NCBI GenBank assembly: GCA_964019415.1
Contig: OZ025881.1
Span: 6,195,524 to 6,259,523, forward strand
Reading direction: 5' to 3'
Length of the DNA stretch: 64,000 nucleotides
Origin: Ianthella basta
Lineage: Eukaryota > Porifera > Demospongiae > Verongiida > Ianthellidae
Positions 9,725-21,400 of this stretch are shown one piece after another (position 1 is the first letter of the stretch; each line of letters begins with the position of its first letter). The notes under the pieces are model-generated. The model had not been told where the DNA came from. It did not search any database and saw only the letters and a list, made by a program, of their open reading frames with translations. The position numbers and the translations under genes were made by a program.

Positions 9725-10050
9725 AGACAGGTATTGGCAGCCAAAAGTGGTCCTGGGACAGGCTTTGGCAGTCAAAAGTGGTCCTGGGACAGACTTTGGC
9801 AGTCAAAAGTGGTCCTGGGACAGATTTTGGCAGCCATAAGTGGTCCTGGGACAGGCTTTGGCAGCCAAAAGTGGTCCTGGGACAGACTTTGGCAGCCAAA
9901 AGTGGTCAGGGGACAGACTTTGGCAGCCAAAAGTGGTCCGTGCGCCCTCAGACCACTTTTGGCAGGGTAGGACCACTTTTGGCTGCCAAAATTGGCCCTG
10001 GGTGGACCACTTTTGGTTGCCAAAAGTGGTCCGGGGGACCGGTTTTGGTC
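9725..10050. repeat. Minisatellite of about 31 bp, partly inverted at the right end
   Basis: At least seven direct copies of AAAAGTGGTCCTGGGACAG plus TTTGGCAGCC occur from 9725 to 9940. After 9945 the unit continues in opposite orientation (GGACCACTTTTGGC). Open frames in all three readings are a by-product of the repeat and are not called as genes. Confidence 0.85.
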
Positions 10051-10387
10051 TAGTCTGGCCTGCTGCGACCGTCCCAACAAGCACCCGGGGGGGGGGGGGG
10101 GCGAGTTAAGGGAGGGACGGTCTAGCAGCAATAGCGATTAGTTAACACCAAGAGTAGACATCTCTTATCTACTCTTGTTAACACCTGTTCGACCAATCAG
10201 ATGCGAGTACCGCGAATCGCGGCAATGATATTCATGACCTTAGCCGTTGCTGCTACGGGTGGGAACTGTATAATTGGAGGTGTGACATAGATAACCGAAA
10301 GGTGTGAACTAATCGCTATCCCCGCTAGACCGTCCCTTCCCTTCTGCGCACCTGGCGCTTATTGGGACGGTCTAGCTAGCCAGACTA
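10051..10387. mobile_element. MITE with TAGTCTGGC ends and 9-bp target duplication
   Basis: The element begins TAGTCTGGCC, ends GCCAGACTA and has sub-terminal GACCGTCCC/GGGACGGTC. It is flanked by GTTTTGGTC on both sides (10042-10050 and 10388-10396). It is non-coding. The 9-bp duplication points to a Mutator-like source. It shares its end design with 46538-47292. Confidence 0.75.
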
Positions 10388-10442
10388 GTTTTGGTCAGGA
10401 CCACTTTTCGCATGACAGGCCTACACAATCCTTCACAGCTAC

Positions 10443-11151
10443 CATATAGTCACCTTCGCAACTGATTCCAACGGCAAAGTGCTTACGGTCACAGTAATAA
10501 CAAGGATGGTCACTTGTGCACCAGTTATATCTGCACTGGTCCAGTCTAGTCTCGCTTCCTGTGCAATTTACATTCCTCATCCAGGAGGCTCTACCTGGTC
10601 CAAAATGCTCCTTCCGAAACCACGTCAGCGCCCCAGCGAATCCCAGTTGAAAGCAAGCCACAGATGCTGAAACATTGCTAAAATCAAGTTCACTCTTAGT
10701 CTCGTTCCCAGACCCACCTCCGCCGTTCCGCCAATTTTATTTAGATAGGGGGGCGGAGGAAGGGTCTGGTAACATTGCCATACCGTTTCTGTACCTGCGC
10801 CTGAATCCTGGCGCGACCAATCAGATCACAGAACGTTATTGTATTTCGCAACTTCATATGCGTTTATGCACGTGATTAACTACGTTTATTCATCGGTGAC
10901 TCCGCCTCCTCGGTACAGAAACGGTATGGCAATGTTACCAGACCCTTCCTCCGCCCCCCTATCTAAATAAAATAGGCGGAACGGCGGAGGTGGGTCTGGG
11001 AACGAGACTAGTTCACTCTGGGTTGTGTCTTGATAGCAGACAGTGCCCCACACTTGATTCCGGCATATATTAAGCCGACCTTCCGTACGATTAGAACCGT
11101 TGACAAAGCGCAGTCTTCCCATCGATTGGACTTCGCATTCAGTGGCACTAC
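10443..11151 (-). pseudogene. SRCR exon of receptor copy A split by a MITE
   Basis: The two halves (11151-11011 and 10696-10443) together match the 384-bp SRCR exon of copy B (30580-30197), including RLRFVNGS, WGTVCYQD, CFQLGFAGA and the Cys-rich end with ISCEGD. A 314-bp MITE (10697-11010) with target duplication GTTCACTCT lies inside the exon. In addition, a 2-bp insertion (TA) just before the donor changes the exit phase relative to copy B. A normal product is therefore not expected unless the MITE is spliced out in frame. Confidence 0.8.
10697..11010. mobile_element. Foldback MITE inserted in an SRCR exon
   Basis: The ends are TAGTCTCGTTCCC and GGGAACGAGACTA. The long arms pair almost to the centre (CAGACCC.CCTCCGCC...GGCGGAGG). 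GTTCACTCT occurs on both sides (10688-10696 and 11011-11019). The empty site is preserved in copy B near 30440, which proves insertion after duplication. Confidence 0.9.
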
Positions 11152-11224
11152 CTGCAAAATCAGTGGGATTGTTAGCATTCTATAGCTGCACCCTTCGTAT
11201 ACACAATCTATTTATGACAGCTAC

Positions 11225-11282
11225 CTTCTGCCACTGTCAGTAGAAGAACGGCTAGAACGCCGCATGATCCCTTTAATGCCAT
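11225..11282 (-). CDS. Signal-peptide exon, receptor copy A
   Basis: This exon is ATG plus 19 residues (MALKGSCGVLAVLLLTVAE), a basic-hydrophobic signal peptide, ending AAG before donor GTAGC in phase 1. It corresponds to the exon at 30654-30711. It would feed into the SRCR exon starting at 11151, which is disrupted. Confidence 0.7.
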
Positions 11283-12136
11283 CCCGGCCCACCGCAGCGG
11301 CCCCAGATCTAGAGTCGTCGTAAAAATATGGGTTACTGTGGGCTCTGCTGGGCCTGGGTGACAGATGTTGTGGTAGATAATGTACCTGTGTGTGTGTGTG
11401 AAGCCCGCCGCCCCCCCGCAAGGGGTCAGCAGGTTCATGCATATACGAGGCAGACGCATGCGCCATGTGTAATGGAACCGACCAGCACGGCTAGGCAATG
11501 GCAAAAGGGCAGAGAAGAGTACAGCCATGACCACCAGCCCCATTCCTGGGGGCAAGCCCCCAGCCCCCAAGGATGTGCTGGTGGTACAGCAGCAGTCCGT
11601 GAGTAGCTGTGCACTTACAGATGTTTTTGACCAGTCTTCCTATATGCAGTAGTTCTGTGTGACCCCGCTGATGTACTCTTAGGTAGGGTGTAATGTTAGT
11701 TCGCAAAGGGTGACGAATTAGTGGCCAAGGCAAGGTTCGTGTGGTCTACAGGCGCTATGGATTTTAGGTGGCTGGTACAGTGGTACACAGTGCTGGCTAT
11801 ATTGTGAAGAAAGTGCATGGAACAAGAGTGCGTGTGGGCCAGTAGGACCCTTCAGTGTGAGGTGCATGAGGTCTTAGCTGAGGATGAATAGTGCCACTGT
11901 GCCTTTCAAGGAGGCATGTTGACCGCCTCAAGGAAGGACCTTAAGGCAGCGTGAAGGGTCCTGTGGCGTTCACTAACAGCCCAGTGAGGGTAAAATACCA
12001 TCACCTTCCAGCAGAGGCCAAAGATTGGTGCCACTACCTATGTATAATGGACAAGCAGGGTGCTTGCCAGCGTAGCTACAGCACTCGAGCCTGGGGGCAC
12101 GCCCCCAGCCCCCACACAGGCCGTGTACGTACATAG

Positions 12137-12169
12137 GTGTGTGTGTGTGTGTGTGTGTGTGCGCGTGTG

Positions 12170-12236
<67 letters not shown>

Positions 12237-12681
12237 ATGTGTGTGTGGCCATGCTTGTGTGGTATGTGCAGTGCAAGTATGAGTATGCAGTGGGTGGCAG
12301 ACAGCTCATGCGCGCACGCCTGACGTGCATGCTTGTATATAGTGAATGTATGTAGTTGCCAATCTGTGTGCAGATGTGTGCATGTTATCCTGTACCGGTG
12401 TGCTGGTGGTGAAGTCATTAGGCATTCAGCCACTGAGAGGGGGAGGGGGAAGCTGGACCGGACAAGTATTGTGAGTGTGTATGTATGTGCGTCTAGGTGC
12501 ATAAGTAAGTGCATCGGCTTGGCCACTAACACAACTGGAGTCACTAAATGGTGCCATTGTATCCTAGGTTATGCTGCATGTAATCGCATCTCTCATAGTG
12601 AGAGCAGTAGCCCAGAATGTAACGAGTTGTGCTCTTAGTACGCATTTGGAAATGGTACTGCTATTGTAACAATTACCCCTG

Positions 12682-12760
<79 letters not shown>
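12137..12760. repeat. Two (TG)n microsatellites (12137-12248 and 12684-12760)
   Basis: These are long, nearly pure TG tracts. The Cys-Val and Thr-His open frames across them are repeat artefacts. No gene is evident from 11290 to 14500 apart from these and the GC-rich repeat at 13200-14075. Confidence 0.9.
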
Positions 12761-12761
<1 letters not shown>

Positions 12762-13199
12762 ACTGTGTACAAGTAGATGTCTTCCATCTGAAGGCTAGGT
12801 CACCGAGGGCAGCCTTCTCTCGGAGTGCATGCTGTAGCAGGCCCAGTCAGTGTGTATGTGCATGGGCTGTGCCAGACACCTGTCACGTGCAACCGATAAA
12901 GATGTCAGTGTGTATCATGGGTGCTGTGCAGACATATTGCTAGGCCTATGTCTAGATGGATGTGTCTGTGCTTGTATGCATGGGTGTGGGTGTGCCTGTG
13001 CAGGGGTGTGTGCAGCATGGGTATATGCTTGGGAAGGCTTCTCTGTGTTGGGGGATTGGTGTGTGGGTGCCACCTTGTTGCAGTGGCCCAGCTTCCATCA
13101 GGCGCCCAGCCATTGCATGCTCCACTGTGTGCCCAGACACTCTTCTTCGCGTGTGCAAGCTTCCACATGTGCCCATGAATGCTTCCTGGGAGGGGGGGG

Positions 13200-14075
13200 G
13201 GGGGGGGGGGTTAGACCATGCATGCTGTAGTGTGTCCCTGCTACAATCCCCGCCCCCTATAGCTAGCCCCACCTCCACCCACATGGGAATGTCCCCAATG
13301 TGCAAGCATCTGCAAATGCCCATTCTGACACTCTGCAGCATGCAGCATATTCCCATTACTGCCCCTGCCCCTCACAGCTATAGCTCCTCCTCCGCCCATA
13401 TGTACATGGGTATGTCCCCAATGTGCAAGTGTCTGGTTGTGTTCATTCTTCGATCCTCGAATGGAAGGGGGGGGGGGGGGGGGGTAGACAATGCACACTG
13501 TAGTGTGTGCCCACTACTGTCCCCACCCCTATAGCTAGCCCCATCACCACCCACATGGGAATGTCCCCATGTGCAAGCGCTGGCTTGTGTCCATTCTTTC
13601 TGGGATGGGGGCAGGGAGTTAGAAGCTAGCCCCGCCTCCACCCAAATGGGAATATCCCCAATGTGCAAGCGTGCGCTTGTGTCCATTCTTCCTTGGATGG
13701 GGGGGTAGACCATGCACACTATACAGTGTCACCACTACTGTCCCCGCCCCCTATGGCTAGCCCTTCCTCCACCCAAATGGGAATACCCCCAATGTGCAAG
13801 CGTCTGCTTGTGTCCATTCTTCCTGCATGAGGGGGGGTTAGACCATGCACACTGTAGAGTGTCCCCACTACTGTCCCCACCCTCTATGGCTAGCCCCTCC
13901 TCCACCCAAATGGGAATATCCCTGCACACTGCAGAGTCTCCCCATGACACGTCCCCTATCCCTATGGCTAGCCCCTTGCACTTTGGGGGTATTCCCATTT
14001 GGGTGGAGGAGGGGCTAGGCATAGGGGGTGGGGACAGCAGTGGGGACACTCTACAGTGTGCATGGTCTAGTGGTA
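13200..14075. repeat. Irregular tandem repeat of about 115-150 bp, last unit inverted
   Basis: Units carry TAGACCATGCACACTGTAG, CCCCACTACTGTCCCC, GCTAGCCCC.CCTCCACCCA, ATGGGAAT.TCCCCAATGTGCAAGCG and TGTGTCCATTCTT, often with a poly-G run. About six units run in direct orientation. The last one (about 13980-14075) is in reverse orientation. It lies upstream of NDUFS3 and no coding is supported. Confidence 0.8.
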
Positions 14076-14537
14076 CTGCAGTAGCAGAAGTTGCACATTT
14101 AGGTGTAAATTTAGCCCAAGGGAAAAATCAGGAAAATGACAGTTGTCAGGTTTAGCAAAGAGCCCGTACCTACTATGAGTCTAAAAGCCCGTGTAAAATG
14201 CCTCTATTTTCAAAATTTCTCTGAGAGTGGATGCCCCCGGCCCCCTACAGGCTGCCCCCCTTTATGAATTCCTAGATCCACCACTGCTGAGCTATCGTTC
14301 GCGGGAGAAGCTGGTTAGGAGACCATATAGCAACTCGTCTGAGGCATTGCCAGCTCCTGCAGTTGAGGTGCACTGCCATGCAATGCCAAATTACCAAGCT
14401 AATTAATACAGCAGCCTCTTCATTGTACCACATACATATGTACATACGTTTGGTCACACTTTTAACAGTTACCTCTACTCTGGTGTGCATTGGGCCGGGG
14501 GGGGGGGGTAACATGTACTCAATACCCCACTATACTT

Positions 14538-16519
<1,982 letters not shown>

Positions 16520-16880
16520 TGTTTAGTTAACAGCAATGCTAAGATATGTAGCTATGTGGTTGTATGTGGGTGCACTATATCTATATTATACATATGTTAT
16601 GGTACACATGTTTGTGTTTAATTAGTACTGTATACACTAGAGCATGTGCTCATACTAATTGGGGAGGGGGGTACATTTGCCAATGTATTGCAGTGGAACA
16701 AACTAGCGGTATTACTGGCCTCTCAGATATTACAATCTCAGAGGGTCCATAATTCAAACTTTCTTTGCAGACATGATCCCAATTGCCTGAACAAACCACT
16801 ATCATGTATGCATGACTGCATGCTCTCAGAATCAAGCATGGGAGCACACAATTGCAAATAGTATACTTGTAGCTACTGCA

Positions 16881-17185
16881 TACCGTATGGCGGGAAATTT
16901 CGCGAGGTTTAATGTTCGCGATTTGACCAAATTTGCGAAATTTTCCATCGCGAATTTTCTCCACCTATGATTATAATTGTATACAAACGTCATAATAAGA
17001 TGGCCGCCACGAAGCGCAGAAGTGGATTTAGCCATTTAAGTGCTATGTTACTGCTCTGTGCCCAAAAATTCCTTTCAACTATGTAATTTGCCTGCCAAGA
17101 TCTTTTGGAGGTTGGAAATCGCGAAATTAAAACCGCGAAATGTTTGGTTTTGAACAAAATCGCGAAATTTTCCCGCTATACGGTA
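16881..17185. mobile_element. MITE with TACCGTATAGCGGGAAA-type ends
   Basis: The left end TACCGTATGGCGGGAAATTT and right end AAATTTTCCCGCTATACGGTA are inverted repeats. Inner arms rich in TTCGCGA also pair. It is non-coding, just downstream of NDUFS3. Related ends occur at 20421-20520 and 21940-22016. Confidence 0.75.
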
Positions 17186-17319
17186 TATAAATATATAGTT
17201 GGTTGCAATTGCTCCATGCATATAGAATTCTTCAACTACTCTATATATAATAATGGATTTATACTTGATCGTCTTCATACCTACAGATATACCCTTTTGC
17301 AGACATTAATATTATTCTT

Positions 17320-17475
17320 TACGGAGTGGCTATTGGTCCGGCAGCCAGCTCAGCAAAGTTATATAAAACAACAGCGTAGGTTGCGATATTATATCCTGTA
17401 TAAATTATTTAGTATTAGGGTTAGGGTTGATTTTATATAATTTTGCTGAGCTGGCTGCCGGACCAATAGACACGG
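17320..17475. repeat. Foldback element
   Basis: ATTGGTCCGGCAGCCAGCTC near 17332 is repeated in reverse complement as GAGCTGGCTGCCGGACCAAT near 17448. The inner TATATAAAA/TTTTATATA also pairs. A short TTAGGGTTAGGGTT inside is only two to three units and is not telomere. Confidence 0.7.
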
Positions 17476-17690
17476 GGTATTTTTTATATGCGCTGTGTCA
17501 TTATACTGTCCATACTGCATGCAGTTACATGCAATAGCAAATGTAATACTGACTCTTGCTCTTAACATTTGAATGAATGACAATAATTATAAAACATACA
17601 TTCATTATAGCACACATCAGGTGTTTGGACTATTACTACTGTGTGCTGTGTGGTAGTTCATGTGTGCAGTTGACACCATAAATTGCCATG

Positions 17691-18429
17691 TTACTGAATC
17701 ATGCATTGCGATCTCCTTTGTTCTCCAATTAGAGGCATCCGTTCATTGACTTGCACATTGCCACGGCCAAGTCCTATGTACCTGACCATTTGTTGCAGAG
17801 GGAGTTCATCATTTCCTGCAAGTGGCTGGCCCGGTGGTTGTTGACCCTCTCCTAGACCCGGTGGTGGTTGACCCTCTCCTGGACCTGGTGGTGGTTGACC
17901 CTCTCCTGGACCCGGTGGTGGTTGACCCTCTCCTGGACCCGGTGGTGGTTGACCCTCTCCTGGACCCGGTGGTGGTTGACCCTCTCCTGGACCCGGTGGT
18001 GGTTGACCCTCTCCTGGACCCGGTGGTGGTTGACCCTCTCCTGAACCCGGTGGTGGTTGACCCTCTCCTGGACCCGGTGGTGGTTGACCCTCTCCTGGAC
18101 CCGGTGGTGGTTGACCCTCTCCTGGACCCGGTGGTGGTTGACCCTCTCCTGGACCCGGTGGTGGTTGACCCTCTCCTGGACCCGGTGGTGGTTGACCCTC
18201 TCCTGGACCCGGTGGTGGTTGACCCTCTCCTGGACCCGGTGGTGGTTGACCCTCTCCTGGACCCGGTGGTGGTTGACCCTCTCCTGGACCCGGTGGTGGT
18301 TGACCCTCTCCTGGACCCGGTGGTGGTTGACCCTCTCCTGGACCCGGTGGTGGTTGTTCTTCTCTAGGACCTGGAGGTTGTTGGTTCTCTCCTACAGGTT
18401 GTTGTTCTATTTGGTGTTGCTGTATATGG
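17691..18429 (-). CDS. Cytoplasmic-tail exon of receptor copy B with coding minisatellite
   Basis: The acceptor TTTCAG at 18430 is in phase 2 with the transmembrane exon. The tail starts with HIQQHQIEQQPVGE, runs through about 19 units of PPPGPGEGQ and ends with a non-repeated segment including QMVRYIGLGRG and NERMPLIGEQ before the stop at 17691. Units vary only at Ser and Leu positions in two copies. Proline-rich PPPGP could bind SH3 or WW domains. The ERMPLI stretch fits the acidic dileucine sorting pattern [DE]xxxL[LI] used by AP adaptors. Both functions are inference from motifs. Confidence 0.75.
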
Positions 18430-21400
18430 CTGAAATTGCATAACACACCAATTACGTATGTAGTTACAATACTATGTATACTATAAATATTCTAAAAAAT
18501 CGAAAATCTAAAGTTCGCAAACTTCCAGTGATGTTGCCTTGACCCACTCTATTTATTGGCTGTCTCCAAATTTCGGGGAAACCTCTAATTTTGGCAATGG
18601 CAAGGTTTCTTGCCGTTAAATTTGTCTCCATGGTTGATGAACATGAACACTTCTCCAATACTGGGATTCTACACCTCCTTGTAGACATGATACCCATGAA
18701 TAATGCATGATACTGTGACAAAGAAAGCACCAGCAGCAGCCATTTTCTACTAGAAATAATAAAAATTTTCTACAAAAATTGTAAGGATGTAGGAATGGCA
18801 TAAAAAGGACAGAAACAAGTAAAAGTTGTTACACAGTGGAGCATTAACCATGGTCCCTACATGCAAGAATGTTGCACCTTATAGTCCTACATGGACCTCC
18901 CTCCCACTTTTACTTGTTTCTGTCCTTTTTATGCCATCCCTACATCCTTACAATTTTTGTAGAAAATGTTTATTATTTCTAGTTTTTGTACTTTTTATAG
19001 TGGGCAGCTGAGCTGAAGCAACACACTTAGTCTCAACCATAGGGCATTGGTGCAGGCATTATACCTCATTTCTGTAATCCTGGAGCTCAAGGTGTGGGCT
19101 AGCACCTAGGTTCCGCGGTAACCCAGCGAGAAACGGCAACCGGAAGCCAACCGTGGCGGGGAAATGCACGCACAACCGCGAAAGTCCTTCAAACGGCGCA
19201 CAAGCTAACTGCTGCAGCTGCTAACAATGGCACCAGTCACTCCGGTTTCAGCCGGTTTAATTACGTAATTTGAAAATGGTGTCCGTCCCACTTGGCCAAA
19301 CAACATGGCAGGAGTCGTGGCAAGTGCTGTCTTCCGCACTAACTCGCGCTGCCTTCTAACCTACAAAGGAATGCAGCCAGCCAAAAATGGTGCAATATGG
19401 TGCGAGAAATAGTTTCCTGGCCCCTCTGGTTCGTGTGCTACGGCTGTCGAAGGAGAAGGAGAAGGAGAAGGAGAAGGAGAAGGAGAAGGAGAAGAAAGAG
19501 AAGGAGAAGGAGAAGGAGAAGGAGAAGGAGAAGGAGAAGGAGAAGGAGAAGAAGAAGAAGAAGAAGAAGAAGAAGAAGAAGAAGACGAAACGTGGGAAAT
19601 GTCGACGGCGCTATCTACGTGTAGGCGCACCTTCGCTGTGAAGTAAGGTTAGTTATGTGCACCGTTCAGTCCCCGCTTCGTCATGGTAAGCTTCGTTTGT
19701 CGGTTTTCGATCCTGTTCAGGAGTAGCGCGACTTTTCGTTTGTATTACAGTATACAAACAACCACTGCCATCCCTACATAGACAGCACTACCGTGCTGTC
19801 TGATACAGAGCCTTCCTAAAAATGGTGACAGTGAACGCTCCAATTTTGCAAGAAGACTCTAATTTTCGTAAGAAGACAGCAAAGAAGATCATATTGCCTC
19901 CTAAATTTCAAAATGTAAGATTTGAAATGCAGATAAAGTTCACAAATTTTTAGAATATTTACAGTAATTGCATTAACGCATGCATGCATGCATTGACACA
20001 TACCGGTGGGCTGCATAAAGAATAATGACTCCAGTGGCCACCCATATGATTGCTATGGCCACAAATAACACTACTCCAAGTCCAATTGCAGCTTCATCAC
20101 CTGGACCCAACCCTATACAAGTACATATAGACATACAAATAATGTGTACTTTTTATTAACATTATTGCTGCATAGGCACAATATAAAATGGTGATGCTAA
20201 ATGGGGTGAGTGAAGCGAAGCCCCTCTCTTCTGGGTGGTGCGAAACCGGAAGACATAGTACGTTGCGGAAGTCATGGTACGTTGCGGAAGTCATGGTACG
20301 TTGCAGAAAGTCATGGTACATCGCTCCATATATGGATGATGCCATGAAAAGCTGGTGATTCCTCATTGTTCAGTGATCATACCCATGGACAAAGCTTGGA
20401 AAGCAAAATACGTACAATTATACCGTATAGCGGGAAATATTGGCTGGGCATTAAATTTGGTGGTTTGCCGGTTTTCAGAAAATCCGCCAAATTAAAACCC
20501 CACCAATATTTCCGGCTATTATATACACACACAATACAGTACAATAAGTATACGTACAAGTACCTTGCAGTTCATTATGCATGTGCACTGGAGTTTATCG
20601 CCAGATGCCGCTGTTGAAGTATGTACAGAAGGAAGGACCTGCGCTCAAGTGTGACACTCTCTCAAGGAATGAGACAAAACACGTGAACGAACGCGTGAGG
20701 CAAGCTCACGTGCCTGGTGAGAAAGTGAAGGTCGGCATGAAGCACAGTGTGACTTGTAGCTCTTACACAGGCTACTCGTCTGAAGAGAGAGCGAAGATAG
20801 GAAGATACAAAGCTGAAAACGGTCCCACTAGTGCTACGCATGTGGGACATGTCCAGTCCGTTTACATAACGTGAACCTTGAGGTATTCACACCTTAAGGT
20901 GTGAAATTCCTGTGTTACCATGACTACGCATTTGCTGCATGTGATGTGCGCGTGATTTGTGAGGATTGAGAGATCGAACGTCATATCCGGCGGTGGCAAG
21001 AAACAACATTTAAGAAGACAAGAAGAAGTTTTGTTAAGAGGGAAACAGAGCTGATGTCTTCGTTGTTCTCAAACTTCGAAGGGATCGATGTTTCAAGCCT
21101 TTATACGAAGGAATCAGGCACTTCGAACTCGGTGCATGTTGAGTGACGTCATCTGCTTGCTTCCGTTTTGTACTCCATATATGGTTTGTCACGAGAACGT
21201 CATGTGATGCGCTTGGTGAAAAGGCTTTACTGCCATTGCTTTCACAAACCACTGTTACAGAAATCGCTGAGACAATGTATGGCCGGATAAACATTGAAAT
21301 GGTTAGTCAAGCGAATTTTCTAACTTTTCCATGAGGGATTAAGCTTTGCACCATTCCTATCTAGTGTTAGGCGACCCGAACTTTTTAGATTAGCACGTAG

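Noticed and set aside
9605-10131. Several Trp/Ser/Gly-rich frames
   Set aside because: Produced by the 31-bp minisatellite and its inverted part.
11208-11606. Overlapping frames on both strands around the copy A signal exon
   Set aside because: Only the 58-bp exon 11225-11282 is supported by similarity to copy B and by splice phase.
12060-12544. Cys-Val and His-Thr rich open frames over (TG)n/(CA)n tracts (also near 36455, 37211, 38848, 39000, 40058, 57681, 58324, 61431)
   Set aside because: Dinucleotide repeats are open in all frames on both strands; no domain, splice or conservation support.
17400-17432. Telomere-like TTAGGG repeats
   Set aside because: Only two to three units, inside a foldback element.
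17822-18367. CRISPR-like array of regular 27-bp repeats
   Set aside because: There are no unique spacers; it is a contiguous tandem repeat in a coding exon of an animal gene. The plus-strand DPLLDPVVV frame is the shadow of the tail exon.
19387-19641. Lys/Glu-, Arg- and Ser/Pro-rich frames
   Set aside because: Artefacts of the (GAGAAG)n and (AAG)n microsatellite.
20097-20366. 89-codon minus frame upstream of the transmembrane exon
   Set aside because: It runs through the intron and the 21-bp repeat; the acceptor at 20113 defines the true exon.
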